The notes: a model not told the origin generated them from the letters alone. DNA of 64,000 nucleotides from Vibrio owensii CAIM 1854 = LMG 25443 (GCF_000817815.1 NZ_JPRD01000048.1:118531-182530); one strand, 5' to 3'; counted from the stretch's first letter, positions 25,452 to 34,717 are shown. Program-made: numbers and translations.

Positions 25452-26567
25452 TTACAGCTCGTAAGTCAGACCAAAATGGAACTTATAGTCGTCTTTCTCT
25501 GGCACCACACCTTCCGCATCAGCTTTGGTATCCGAAACATGATCCCAAATCGCTTTAATGCTTAGATCTAGATCATCGACAAGATCGATATCAAAACCGA
25601 GCTCGTTGGTATGCCGAGTACCACCAGCATCGTTGCTCGCCCAGTTGAGGTTATAGGTATGACTGAAATCGATGTCATCGGTCAGCTCATACTCAAAGTT
25701 AGATTCGAAGGTCAAGGTGTTACTGGTCGCATCGCCAGATTCCCCTTCCTCTACCGTTTTAAAATCGGTGTACTGGTAACCCGGACCGATGGAGACATCC
25801 CATTCTGTCTGTGAATTAGCAATGATGAAATAACCCATCTGCATCGAGGCATTAACTTGATAATCAATGTTTTGGAACTCATCCCTGAGCAGCGAGAGCT
25901 TAAGTGGCCTAAAGAAGAGTCGGTTACTTAGGTAAATGTCATAGGAGCCATCAAACGAACTGTTATTCGCGGTGGTCTCATCATTGGTCTTGGAGTTTTC
26001 GTGTTTGGTTTTCAGTTTAGTCCGCGAGCCCACGGTATTCCTTTCCGCTTCTACTTCACCAAGGAGTGAGAACTCATCAGTGTTGCCTTTGCTGATGTCC
26101 AAGCCCAAAAAGATCTCAGTCGTCCAGTGGTCTGAGTCTGTCTCTGAACCACGATAGATCGACACGACTTCTGTCACAGGGAATGCGATCTCTTCACCAT
26201 CATTGCTGAGGTATAACTTGTCTTCGCGGATCGATAAATAACCATCGTAGATATCGCCACTGGAAGTTCGGATGGTAAAGAAACTTGCTGTCTCTAGCAC
26301 CGCAATGTCTTCCAGTTCGATCTCTTGATCGCCAAGATCATCACTATCGAATTCAACTTCTTGATCGAACGAGTTAGTTTCTTCCTTGATCGTGCCAGTC
26401 AGTTCCCCTTTGATCACTTCACCAGATTTGAGTTGTAACCAGTCATCGCTTTCATCGATGAATACTGTTTGGCTTTTGCGCTCTTCTGTTTGTGTTTCTT
26501 CCTCTGCCATCACTGATGGATGGTAAAGCGAGGACGCGATACATAAAGCCAAGAGTTTGATTTTCAT
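25452..26567 (-). CDS. DUF481 outer-membrane beta-barrel protein
   Basis: 371 residues. Signal peptide of about 21 residues ending VMA, then an acidic periplasmic region (residues about 25-140), including a repeat-like segment (GDIYDGYLSIREDKLYLSNDGEEI). A C-terminal DUF481 barrel runs from about residue 155 (EIFLGLDISKGNTDEF) to the final YKFHFGLTYEL, where a terminal aromatic-containing strand is typical of outer-membrane barrels. DUF481 proteins such as YdiY are salt- or acid-linked in some bacteria; the function is unknown. It is monocistronic as far as seen. Confidence 0.82.
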   Translation of the reverse strand: MKIKLLALCIASSLYHPSVMAEEETQTEERKSQTVFIDESDDWLQLKSGEVIKGELTGTIKEETNSFDQEVEFDSDDLGDQEIELEDIAVLETASFFTIRTSSGDIYDGYLSIREDKLYLSNDGEEIAFPVTEVVSIYRGSETDSDHWTTEIFLGLDISKGNTDEFSLLGEVEAERNTVGSRTKLKTKHENSKTNDETTANNSSFDGSYDIYLSNRLFFRPLKLSLLRDEFQNIDYQVNASMQMGYFIIANSQTEWDVSIGPGYQYTDFKTVEEGESGDATSNTLTFESNFEYELTDDIDFSHTYNLNWASNDAGGTRHTNELGFDIDLVDDLDLSIKAIWDHVSDTKADAEGVVPEKDDYKFHFGLTYEL

Positions 26568-26693
26568 AGTGACCTTTTCAGTTCAATGGAAACCACATCC
26601 GTTGGGCTTACGATAGTGATGCTCACCGCTCGGCGTGTCAGAAAGTAAACAATTGAATGTCAACGTATTGCGCATCATAACCATGTCTACAGA

Positions 26694-26726
26694 CATAAAA
26701 AAAGCGAAGTCATGTGACTTCGCTTT
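26694..26726 (-). terminator. terminator of glmS
   Basis: AAAGCGAAGTCA (26701-26712) pairs exactly with TGACTTCGCTTT (26715-26726); on the minus strand a run of seven T follows. A very strong hairpin 64 bases beyond the glmS stop. Confidence 0.9.
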
Positions 26727-26789
26727 AGGTTCTCGCTACTTACATAGCGCAACATAAACAAGTGTAATCTTAATCACACCTTGCGTTGC

Positions 26790-28622
26790 TTACTCTACCG
26801 TTACCGCTTTCGCTAGGTTACGAGGTTGGTCTACGTCCGTACCTTTGATCAACGCTACGTAGTAAGACAGTAGCTGCATTGGGATGGTGTAGTAGATCGC
26901 CGCCGTGATTTCACTAACATGTGGCATAGTGATGATCTTCATGGTCTCATCGCCTTCGAAACCTGCGTCAGCATCTGCGAATACGTAAAGCAGACCACCA
27001 CGAGCACGTACTTCTTCAACGTTTGATTTCAGTTTCTCTAGAAGATCGTTGCTTGGTGCAACAACTACAACTGGCATATCTGCATCGATCAACGCTAGAG
27101 GACCGTGTTTCAGCTCACCCGCTGCGTACGCTTCTGCGTGAATGTAAGAGATCTCTTTCAGTTTTAGAGACGCTTCCATCGCGATTGGGTAGAACTCGCC
27201 ACGACCTAGGAATAGAGTGTGGTGCTTATCAGCAAAGTCTGGTGCTAGTGCTTCGATTTCTTTTTCGAAAGACAGCGCTGCGTTGATTTGCTTCGGTAGA
27301 GCATGAAGCGCTTCTACGATCTCTTTTTCTTTCTCTTTGCTGATGCGGTTTTGTTGCTTACCAAGAGCAGTTACCAGCATCAGTAGTGCTGAAAGCTGAG
27401 TCGTGAACGCTTTAGTTGATGCAACACCAATTTCCACACCAGCACGGGTCATAAATGCGAAATCAGATTCACGAACCAAAGAAGAACCCGCTACGTTACA
27501 GATGGTCATTGCCGCCATGTAACCTTTCTCTTTTGCTAGGCGAAGTGCTGCTAGCGTATCTGCTGTTTCACCAGATTGAGAAAGCGTGATCAATAGGCTG
27601 TTTGGACGCGTCACAAACTTGCGGTAACGGAATTCAGAAGCGATTTCTACGTCACAGCTTACACCTGCAATGTCTTCGAACCAGTAACGCGCTGTCATAC
27701 CTGCGTTGTAAGACGTACCACATGCAACGATCTGTACGTGCTCAACTTTGCTTAGGATTTCTGCCGCGTTTACACCGATTGCCTCAGTAACAACAGAATC
27801 CGCCGTGATACGACCTTCCATTGTGTTGATCAACGCAGTTGGTTGCTCGTAAATTTCTTTCTGCATGAAGTGACGGTATTGGCCTTTGTCACCCGCATCG
27901 TGTTCCGCGTTTGATTCTGTGATTTCGCGTTCTACGCGCTCACCTGTTGCATCAAATACAGTCACGTCACGACGAGTGATCTCAGCAACATCACCTTCTT
28001 CTAGGTACATGAAACGACGTGTCACGTTAAGTAGCGCAAGTTGGTCAGAAGCAAGGAAGTTTTCACCCACACCAAAACCAATGACGATTGGGCTGCCTGA
28101 GCGTGCTACGACGATGCGTGAAGGATCTTTACGATCCAGCGCTACCGTGCCGTATGCACCATCCAATTGTTTTGCTGTCTTCTGTACCGCTTCTAGTAGC
28201 GTTTCTGAAGTGCGAAGTTCCCACTCAACCATGTGAGCAATAACTTCAGTATCCGTTTGAGATTCAAACACGTAACCACGAGATTGAAGTAATTCACGTA
28301 GCTCTTCGTGGTTTTCGATAATGCCATTGTGTACCACTGCGATGTCACCAGACATGTGTGGGTGTGCATTCACTTCTGAAGGTTCACCGTGTGTTGCCCA
28401 ACGAGTGTGCGCAATACCAGTACCACCGATCACTTTTGCTTCGTCTACTGCGTCTGCCAGCTCTTGTACCTTACCTAGACGACGAATACGCGTTAGGTTT
28501 GTCTCACCATCAACAATCGCAACGCCCGCAGAATCGTAACCGCGGTATTCCAAGCGACGTAGGCCTTCAACTAAAATTTCTGCAACATCTCGTTGTGCTA
28601 CTGCACCTACGATTCCACACAT
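26790..28622 (-). CDS. glmS: glutamine--fructose-6-phosphate aminotransferase (isomerizing)
   Basis: 610 residues from MCGIVGAVAQRD; Cys2 becomes the N-terminal nucleophile after methionine removal. The glutaminase domain comprises about 1-240. Two SIS sugar-isomerase domains follow (CGTSYNAGMTARYW, LSQSGETADTLAAL, and LGRGEFYPIAMEASLKLKEISYIHAEAY), and the C terminus ends DVDQPRNLAKAVTVE as in E. coli. It makes glucosamine-6-phosphate, the first step to UDP-GlcNAc for wall and LPS. The frame extends 16 codons upstream, but the Cys2 requirement fixes the start. It lies downstream of a DeoR regulator gene; in gamma-proteobacteria it is often controlled by GlmZ/GlmY RNAs. Confidence 0.97.
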   Translation of the reverse strand: MCGIVGAVAQRDVAEILVEGLRRLEYRGYDSAGVAIVDGETNLTRIRRLGKVQELADAVDEAKVIGGTGIAHTRWATHGEPSEVNAHPHMSGDIAVVHNGIIENHEELRELLQSRGYVFESQTDTEVIAHMVEWELRTSETLLEAVQKTAKQLDGAYGTVALDRKDPSRIVVARSGSPIVIGFGVGENFLASDQLALLNVTRRFMYLEEGDVAEITRRDVTVFDATGERVEREITESNAEHDAGDKGQYRHFMQKEIYEQPTALINTMEGRITADSVVTEAIGVNAAEILSKVEHVQIVACGTSYNAGMTARYWFEDIAGVSCDVEIASEFRYRKFVTRPNSLLITLSQSGETADTLAALRLAKEKGYMAAMTICNVAGSSLVRESDFAFMTRAGVEIGVASTKAFTTQLSALLMLVTALGKQQNRISKEKEKEIVEALHALPKQINAALSFEKEIEALAPDFADKHHTLFLGRGEFYPIAMEASLKLKEISYIHAEAYAAGELKHGPLALIDADMPVVVVAPSNDLLEKLKSNVEEVRARGGLLYVFADADAGFEGDETMKIITMPHVSEITAAIYYTIPMQLLSYYVALIKGTDVDQPRNLAKAVTVE

Positions 28623-28737
28623 GTGTTTATCTCCGTTTGTAGTTTTGTTCTTCCCTGACCATGATTTCAAATAGAGGCAGCAAGCAAAGGCCTTTATCCA
28701 GAGGGAAGTGAAATATGAAACTGTTTACATTATTAGA

Positions 28738-29499
28738 TTAGGCGCAAATGACTTTAACGCCATGTTGTTCAATCTGTATTTTGTGTTCTGGTTGTAACTC
28801 TGCATCAGTAACCAACACATTAATTTGGTCCCAAGCGAGTTCTAAATTCGGGATTTTGCGTCCTACTTTCTCTGACTCAATCATGACGATGACTTCACGA
28901 GACACTTCTGCCATGACCTTGCTTAAGCCAACTAATTCGTTAAACGTGGTGGTACCGCGTTCTAAATCGATGCCATCAGCACCAATAAACAACTGGTCAA
29001 AGTCGTAAGCTCTTAATACAGATTCGGCTACTTTGCCTTGGAAGGATTCTGAGTGCGTATCCCAAGTTCCGCCTGTCATTAACAGGGTTGGTTCGCTCTC
29101 TAATTCGTTAAGTGCATTGGCGACATGCAACGAGTTGGTCATAACAACCAAACCGCGTTTGTCGTTTAATTGCTGAATCAGCGCAGCCGTTGTACTGCCA
29201 CTGTCGATCACAATTCGGTTATGTTCTCGGATCAGTGATGCCGCTGCTTTTGCCAGACTTAACTTTCGACTCGAAACATTCGGACTCATTTCTTCGTGGA
29301 TAACTTCCGTTGGAATCGCAATTGCACCACCATAACGGCGCAAAAGTTGTCCGTTTTTCTCTAAAGAAGCTAAATCCTTTCTAATCGTGACCTCTGAGGT
29401 TTCAAATTTCTGCGCTAGCTCATCTACGCTAACTTCCCCAAGCTCATTTACTAGGTTAGAAATGGCGTGTCTTCTTAGTTGAGTGTTTCGTTTCGACAT
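28738..29499 (-). CDS. DeoR-family transcriptional regulator
   Basis: 253 residues. The N-terminal HTH begins RRHAISNLVNELGEVSVDELAQKFETSEVTIRKDLASLE, the DeoR signature. A C-terminal sugar-phosphate-binding DeoRC domain carries IVIDSGSTTAALI and LFIGADGID. It lies 115 bases before glmS on the same strand, suggesting control of amino-sugar metabolism (AgaR/GlmR-like). The immediate upstream DNA contains inverted AAGTTTCG repeats suited to autoregulation. Confidence 0.88.
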   Translation of the reverse strand: MSKRNTQLRRHAISNLVNELGEVSVDELAQKFETSEVTIRKDLASLEKNGQLLRRYGGAIAIPTEVIHEEMSPNVSSRKLSLAKAAASLIREHNRIVIDSGSTTAALIQQLNDKRGLVVMTNSLHVANALNELESEPTLLMTGGTWDTHSESFQGKVAESVLRAYDFDQLFIGADGIDLERGTTTFNELVGLSKVMAEVSREVIVMIESEKVGRKIPNLELAWDQINVLVTDAELQPEHKIQIEQHGVKVICA

Positions 29500-29514
29500 T
29501 TAAATTTTGATTTT

Positions 29515-29554
29515 AAGTTTCGATTTGAAATTTATTATAGTCAAAACGAAACTT
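29515..29554. promoter_or_regulatory. candidate operator of the DeoR-family regulator
   Basis: AAGTTTCG (29515-29522) and its exact reverse complement CGAAACTT (29547-29554) flank a TTATTATAG-like -10 region just before the regulator start. TTTCGTTTCG also occurs in the first codons. Repeated CGAAA elements are typical of DeoR-family operators. Confidence 0.4.
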
Positions 29555-29931
29555 TTAAGTCCATTTATTTCGATCCAAAAAATTAATATTTCTCGATAAA
29601 ACCTTGTCCTAAGACAATTCTTAAACAGTGATATTGGATTCATTCGGTGGTAGAATTCGCCACCGAAAAGAAAAAAAATTACAGAATTGACGGTTATTTT
29701 TTTGCAACTTTCTGCATATAAAGTGGGATTAGTCACAAAAAGGTAACCATAATCGCCGATCTTTTAGTCATAAAATGACTAAACTTGGTGAAAGACTTTC
29801 AGAATCTGAAGTTCCAATAATGTGGCGGAAAATCGGTGGGTGGCAGGCACTAAATGTCATCAAAGCGCCCTAACTTCAGAGTAAACAACCGACTTTCAAA
29901 TTGTAACTATACTTACCGGAGAGTATCTTCC
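29555..29931. promoter_or_regulatory. pykF upstream region with two palindromes
   Basis: AT-rich region between the divergent DeoR-type gene and pykF. It contains TTTAGTCA / TGACTAAA (29763-29783, five-base loop) and the 13-base palindrome TTCAGAATCTGAA (29798-29810). Neither matches the Cra or HexR consensus closely. A 78-codon minus-strand frame here is judged spurious. The pykF ribosome site is GGAGAG at about 29919-29924. Confidence 0.45.
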
Positions 29932-31344
29932 ATGAAAAAGACCAAAATCGTATGTACGATTGGCCCTAAAACTGAATCTGTAGAGAAGCTAACTGAACTA
30001 GTAAACGCTGGCATGAACGTTATGCGTCTTAACTTCTCTCACGGTGACTACGCAGAGCACGGCACTCGTATCGCGAACTTCCGCCAAGTAATGGAAGCTA
30101 CAGGCAAACAACTTGCAATCCTTCTAGACACTAAAGGTCCAGAAATCCGCACTATCAAACTAGAAGACGGCAACGACGTTGATCTAGTAGCTGGTCAAGA
30201 ATTCACTTTCACAACTGACATTTCAGTTGTAGGTAACAAAGACAAAGTTGCAGTAACTTACGCTGGTTTTGCTAACGACCTAAACGTTGGTAACACTATA
30301 CTAGTAGACGACGGTCTAATCGAAATGGAAGTTCTTGCAACTTCTGAAACTGAAGTTAAGTGTAAAGTTCTTAACAACGGTGCTCTAGGCGAAAACAAAG
30401 GTGTTAACCTTCCTGGCGTTTCTGTAAACCTACCTGCACTATCTGAAAAAGATAAGAACGACCTTAAATTCGGTTGTGAGCAAGGCGTTGACTTCGTAGC
30501 TGCTTCTTTCATCCGTAAAGCTTCTGACGTTCAAGAAATCCGTGAAGTACTTGCTGCAAACGGCGGCGAGAACATCCACATCATCTCTAAGATCGAAAAC
30601 CAAGAAGGTGTTGATAACTTCGACGAGATCCTAGAACTTTCTGACGGCATCATGGTTGCTCGTGGTGACCTAGGTGTTGAAATCCCAGCTGAAGAAGTAA
30701 TCTTCGCTCAGAAAATGATGATCGAGAAGTGTAACCGTGCACGTAAGATGGTTATCACTGCAACTCAAATGCTTGATTCTATGATCAATAACCCACGTCC
30801 TACTCGTGCGGAAGCAGGCGACGTTGCTAACGCAGTAATGGACGGTACTGACGCAGTAATGCTTTCTGGTGAAACTGCTAAAGGTAAGTACCCAGTTGAA
30901 GCGGTAACTATCATGGCTCAAATCGCGAACCGTACTGATTCAGCTCTAAAAGCTGAGCTAGGTTCTCGTCTAGACAGCCCACGTCTACGCATCACTGAAG
31001 CAGTATGTAAAGGCGCAGTAGATACAGCTGAGAAACTAGCTGCTCCACTTATCGTTGTTGCAACTGAAGGCGGTAAATCTGCACGTTCAGTACGTAAGTA
31101 CTTCCCAACTGCAAACATCCTAGCACTAACAACTAACACTAAGACTGCTGCACAGCTAGTTCTAACTAAAGGTGTTACTCCAGTAGTTGTTGAGTCAATC
31201 GACAGCACTGACGCGTTCTACGTAGCAGGTAAAGAACTTGCTCTAGAATCTGGTCTAGGTAACAAAGGCGACATCGTTGTTATGGTTTCTGGTGCTCTAG
31301 TAGCTTCAGGTACAACGAACACGGCTTCTGTACACGTTCTATAA
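29932..31344 (+). CDS. pykF: pyruvate kinase I
   Basis: 470 residues from MKKTKIVCTIGPKTES, the exact family start; an upstream in-frame extension of 26 codons has no similarity. TIM-barrel motifs include MNVMRLNFSHGDYAEH, LDTKGPEIRT, ISKIENQEGVDNFDEI (catalytic Lys), and MVARGDLGVEIPAEEV. The length equals E. coli PykF. It converts phosphoenolpyruvate and ADP to pyruvate and ATP and is fructose-1,6-bisphosphate activated in the PykF class. Codon use is strongly biased, as expected of a highly expressed gene. It has its own strong terminator. Confidence 0.97.
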   Translation: MKKTKIVCTIGPKTESVEKLTELVNAGMNVMRLNFSHGDYAEHGTRIANFRQVMEATGKQLAILLDTKGPEIRTIKLEDGNDVDLVAGQEFTFTTDISVVGNKDKVAVTYAGFANDLNVGNTILVDDGLIEMEVLATSETEVKCKVLNNGALGENKGVNLPGVSVNLPALSEKDKNDLKFGCEQGVDFVAASFIRKASDVQEIREVLAANGGENIHIISKIENQEGVDNFDEILELSDGIMVARGDLGVEIPAEEVIFAQKMMIEKCNRARKMVITATQMLDSMINNPRPTRAEAGDVANAVMDGTDAVMLSGETAKGKYPVEAVTIMAQIANRTDSALKAELGSRLDSPRLRITEAVCKGAVDTAEKLAAPLIVVATEGGKSARSVRKYFPTANILALTTNTKTAAQLVLTKGVTPVVVESIDSTDAFYVAGKELALESGLGNKGDIVVMVSGALVASGTTNTASVHVL

Positions 31345-31372
31345 GACTGACGTATTCAATCATCAGTTCAAT

Positions 31373-31403
31373 AAAAAAGAGGGCTTCGGCCCTCTTTTTT
31401 TAT
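31373..31403 (+). terminator. terminator of pykF
   Basis: AAAAAAGAGGGC pairs with GCCCTCTTTTTT around a UUCG tetraloop, ending in a long T-run. A textbook intrinsic terminator 28 bases beyond the stop. Confidence 0.95.
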
Positions 31404-31507
31404 ATATTTTATCTTGCCCTCATAATCAGTACGCTGTATTATCAACCACAACCGAACTACGTACTGTTTAGTTGTCGTCACGATAATAAAATTTCATGAG
31501 GTTGCTT

Positions 31508-32173
31508 GTGTCTAGTCCTACCCTAACCGATAAAGTTGCAAAAATGATCTGTCAGGACATCCTGACAGGTGCTCTAAAACCAGGCCAAAAGCTTGTGGTT
31601 GCTGACCTGAAAGAGAAATACAACGTTGGTGCATCACCTATCCGCGAAGCCCTTGTGCAACTGTCTTGGAGCAAGTATGTAAAGCTTGAGCCACAAAAAG
31701 GCTGTTGGGTTGCACCCGTGTGCAAAAAAGAATTGAACGATCTATACGAAAGCCTTCGTGTGGTTTCTTCTGTATTGCTTAAGAAAGCAATCTTGGCGGG
31801 TGATGAAAGCTGGGAGTTGGATGTACTGACGTCTTACCACAAGCTATCTCGTCTGAACTTTGATGAAACTTTCTGCTGGCAAGAGTGGGAAGAGCGTCAT
31901 CACCAGTTCCATGTTTCTCTGCTTGAAGGCGCGGATTCAAAGAACATGTTTGAGTTCTTTAGTGACCTGATTAACCAGATCAAGCGTTACCGTTACTTTG
32001 CAATGCAAACGTTAAACTCAGAACAAGACGCACTGTTCAACATTGATGAGCACGAGATGATCATGAAGCTTGTTCTTGCGAAGAACAGCGAAGAAGCAAT
32101 GGACTTACTTGATAAGCACTTGTTGAGCTCAATGCAACGCATCGAAACAGCGTTAGAGCTAGAAACCGCTTAA
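31508..32173 (+). CDS. GntR-family transcriptional regulator (FCD type)
   Basis: 221 residues from the GTG at 31508, chosen because TGAGG lies 6 bases upstream; the in-frame ATG at 31496 overlaps that ribosome site and has none of its own. The winged HTH has ILTGALKPGQKLVVADLKEKYNVGASPIREALVQL. The C-terminal all-helical FCD domain has conserved His residues (EWEERHHQFHVSLLEGA, DEHEMIMKLVLAKN, DKHLLSSMQR), usually binding a metal and an organic acid. The effector is unknown. It carries an unusual palindrome within codons 14-21. Confidence 0.85.
   Translation: MSSPTLTDKVAKMICQDILTGALKPGQKLVVADLKEKYNVGASPIREALVQLSWSKYVKLEPQKGCWVAPVCKKELNDLYESLRVVSSVLLKKAILAGDESWELDVLTSYHKLSRLNFDETFCWQEWEERHHQFHVSLLEGADSKNMFEFFSDLINQIKRYRYFAMQTLNSEQDALFNIDEHEMIMKLVLAKNSEEAMDLLDKHLLSSMQRIETALELETA
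31549..31568. repeat. perfect palindrome inside the GntR-family gene
   Basis: CTGTCAGGA, two bases, TCCTGACAG. It lies 41 bases inside the coding region of the regulator and could be an intragenic operator or an mRNA hairpin near the start. Confidence 0.6.
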
Positions 32174-32228
32174 TTCGGTTCAGCAGTGAATAGAAAAACT
32201 TCTGCCTATCTGTTTACCGCAATAATCT

Positions 32229-34109
32229 CTAAGCAATGTCATCGAAACTGTGACAAATCGACACTCGGTTGCGCCCTGCACTCTTTGATTCGTACAGGGC
32301 GATATCCGCGCATTTATAGCTGCGTGTTCGGTCTCCAGTGAGATCACTGTAACCCACACTCACTGTCACTGCTTTTTCACTGTTTAACTCTACGGCAACT
32401 CGAAGTCGATTCAATACCACTTCCGCTTCTTGCGTCGTCGTATGTGGCATGATCACGGCAAATTCTTCTCCGCCGACACGAGCAACAAAGTCGGTATTTC
32501 TTACTCCATTCGACAACGTGTCTGCCACGCCGCAAATCACTTTATCACCTTCATCATGACCCATTTCATCATTGATGCGTTTGAAGTGGTCGATATCAAA
32601 CAGTGCAAGGCAAGTCGTTGGCGTATCCGGATAACGTTCAACCATATTGGCATATTGCGCAAGCTGCTCTTCAAACTTACGACGATTCCATAAGCTGGTT
32701 AAGCCGTCTTTCTCACTCAAGTTTCGCAGTTTCTCTTCTAGCTCTTTACGCTCAGAAATGTCCACCAGCGAGGTAATGTAGTAGCTAACTTTGCCAGACT
32801 TCGCCATGATGGCCTGAATGCGCATGATAGCGGTAAATACGTGGTTGAGCTTAGTGCGACAACGCACTTCCCCCTCCCACACTTGCTCGATACCAAGCTT
32901 ATTCCAAATCGCCAGAATCTCTTCGATGTCTTCAGGAATGAAGATTAGGTTATGTGCATTCCAACCACGCAATCGCGAAGAGGTATAGCCCATCATGTTT
33001 TCAAACTCTTGGTTCACCATCATGATTCGATGTGACGTATCCGAAATCATCACTGCTGTCATACCATCCAACGCGGCGCGGGCAAGTTTAGATTCAATGC
33101 TATGACGACGATAATGCAGTGCCAGCGAAGTGATAGGCAGAGCAAACACCAACATTAAACTCAGCACAAAGAAGGCTTCTTGGACTAAGTCATCGATATC
33201 TCGGTCAGCTCGCTCCAACAATTGCTCTTGAGAGAGGTCAATAAGTAAATGGAGAGGCTCACCTGGCACAAATTCAATCGTGTTGAAGGCAATCAGATGT
33301 TTACCATCATACTTATAGCCCATCTTCTGCGAGCCTATGTTTTGCCAGATATCAGGATGGAGCAAACCAAAGTTAAATCGAGCACGATCTGGGATAATAT
33401 CGCCGTACAGTTTGTCGCTGTGAGAGCTTGCTGCGTAATAACCCGATTGGTTAATCAGCTCGATGTTGAAATCTCTGACTGGGGAATAATTCAAACGAGA
33501 AGAAAGGTATTTTACGTCGATATTGAGGATCAAATAGCCTTCACGAATGTCATTCATAGCCACTGGCATCATAATGCGAACAGAAGGGCTGTACGGGTAA
33601 ACAAGATTGCCGTTCTCTTGCTCGAGCTCAATTCCCCAAGAGCCGATTTGGTCATTTTTTAAATTCTGAGCATATTGGAAATACTCGCGATCGGATTTGT
33701 CTTGCAGAGTACGAGCGGCGGCTGCAGTGCCAGTTTTGAAGTCATAGTTGATTCTGACATTCTCTTGCCCATCGACGTTAAGGAAGCGAATCTGTCGATA
33801 CCATTTCTGGTTAACCGCAACAGAACTCCACACCTCCTCTAAAATGGCGAGATTCTTTGGGTTTGGGTGGCGCAGGTAATCATATAGGCTTTGGCTATGA
33901 CCGAGCAGGTCACTGATGGAAGATATTTGGTCTTGAACGTTGTTGTATTCACGCTCTGAGTAAGCCAGTTGATGAAGGGCTTCTTTAGCCGTATTTTCTA
34001 CATTAGCCGCTAACAGAGTCTGGTATTTCTGGTAGTAGTAGATAGAGATGAGCGCGCTAAAAAATAGCGTGGTTGCCAGCAAAGCGCTGACCAACTTCCT
34101 TACTTTCAC
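32229..34109 (-). CDS. membrane diguanylate cyclase with Cache, PAS and GGDEF domains
   Basis: 626 residues. Membrane segment at about 8-27, periplasmic Cache-like sensor at about 30-295, second membrane segment at about 308-328 (AFFVLSLMLVFALPITSLAL), PAS domain at about 340-450, and a C-terminal GGDEF domain with the active-site form GGEEF. The inhibitory I-site RNTD lies five residues before it, so product feedback is likely intact. No EAL domain. It should make cyclic-di-GMP from GTP in response to an extracellular ligand. It is alone on its strand, downstream of ilvIH but behind their terminator. Confidence 0.92.
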   Translation of the reverse strand: MKVRKLVSALLATTLFFSALISIYYYQKYQTLLAANVENTAKEALHQLAYSEREYNNVQDQISSISDLLGHSQSLYDYLRHPNPKNLAILEEVWSSVAVNQKWYRQIRFLNVDGQENVRINYDFKTGTAAAARTLQDKSDREYFQYAQNLKNDQIGSWGIELEQENGNLVYPYSPSVRIMMPVAMNDIREGYLILNIDVKYLSSRLNYSPVRDFNIELINQSGYYAASSHSDKLYGDIIPDRARFNFGLLHPDIWQNIGSQKMGYKYDGKHLIAFNTIEFVPGEPLHLLIDLSQEQLLERADRDIDDLVQEAFFVLSLMLVFALPITSLALHYRRHSIESKLARAALDGMTAVMISDTSHRIMMVNQEFENMMGYTSSRLRGWNAHNLIFIPEDIEEILAIWNKLGIEQVWEGEVRCRTKLNHVFTAIMRIQAIMAKSGKVSYYITSLVDISERKELEEKLRNLSEKDGLTSLWNRRKFEEQLAQYANMVERYPDTPTTCLALFDIDHFKRINDEMGHDEGDKVICGVADTLSNGVRNTDFVARVGGEEFAVIMPHTTTQEAEVVLNRLRVAVELNSEKAVTVSVGYSDLTGDRTRSYKCADIALYESKSAGRNRVSICHSFDDIA

Positions 34110-34174
34110 GCGTCCTACTACCCAATTTGTTTACGAAAGCAGCAATTATATCATTAATTGTTATTTTCTAAACA

Positions 34175-34201
34175 AAAAGCCATCGATGAACGATGGCTTT
34201 T
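34175..34201 (-). terminator. terminator of ilvIH
   Basis: AAAAGCCATCG (34175-34185) pairs exactly with CGATGGCTTTT (34191-34201), T-run on the minus strand, 20 bases beyond the ilvH stop. Confidence 0.88.
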
Positions 34202-34221
34202 CTTAAATGCATTCAGTGTAA

Positions 34222-34716
34222 TTACGGTTTGAGGCAACGCTCTCCACGTGCCACACCGACCACACCACTTCGAGCGACTTCGACCACTTCGGTAACTTCA
34301 GAGATAGCTTGGATAAACGCATCCAGCTTTTCACTCGTACCTGCAAGTTGAACCGTATATTGAGCAGCCGTGACATCAACAATCTGACCACGGAAGATAT
34401 CCGCCGTGCGTTTTACTTCTGCACGCGCAAAACCGCTCGCTTTAACCTTCACCATCATCAACTCACGTTCGATGTGATCAAACTCAGTCACTTCTTGCAC
34501 TTTCAGTACATCAATCAGTTTGTGTAGTTGCTTTTGGATCTGCTCAAGCTGCATTTCATCCGAGTTCGTCGTGATGTTTAAGCGCGATAGCGTCTCATCA
34601 TCGGTTGGTGAAACGTTCAGAGACTCGATGTTGTAACCACGCTGAGAAAACAGACCAACAACTCTAGACAACGCACCTGGTTGGTTTTCCATTAACAAAG
34701 AAATAATGTGTCTCAT
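34222..34716 (-). CDS. ilvH: acetolactate synthase III small (regulatory) subunit
   Basis: 164 residues. The N-terminal ACT domain, MRHIISLLMENQPGALSRVVGLFSQRGYNIESL, is the valine-binding region that gives feedback inhibition. The C-terminal ALS domain has MMVKVKASGFARAEVKRTADIFRGQIVDV. It binds IlvI to form the valine-sensitive enzyme of branched-chain amino acid synthesis. It starts one base after the ilvI stop, so translation is coupled. Confidence 0.97.
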   Translation of the reverse strand: MRHIISLLMENQPGALSRVVGLFSQRGYNIESLNVSPTDDETLSRLNITTNSDEMQLEQIQKQLHKLIDVLKVQEVTEFDHIERELMMVKVKASGFARAEVKRTADIFRGQIVDVTAAQYTVQLAGTSEKLDAFIQAISEVTEVVEVARSGVVGVARGERCLKP

Positions 34717-34717
34717 A

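Noticed and set aside
29500..29736. 78-codon minus-strand frame between the DeoR-type gene and pykF
   Set aside because: AT-rich promoter DNA, no ribosome site, no protein-like pattern, and it covers the candidate operator.
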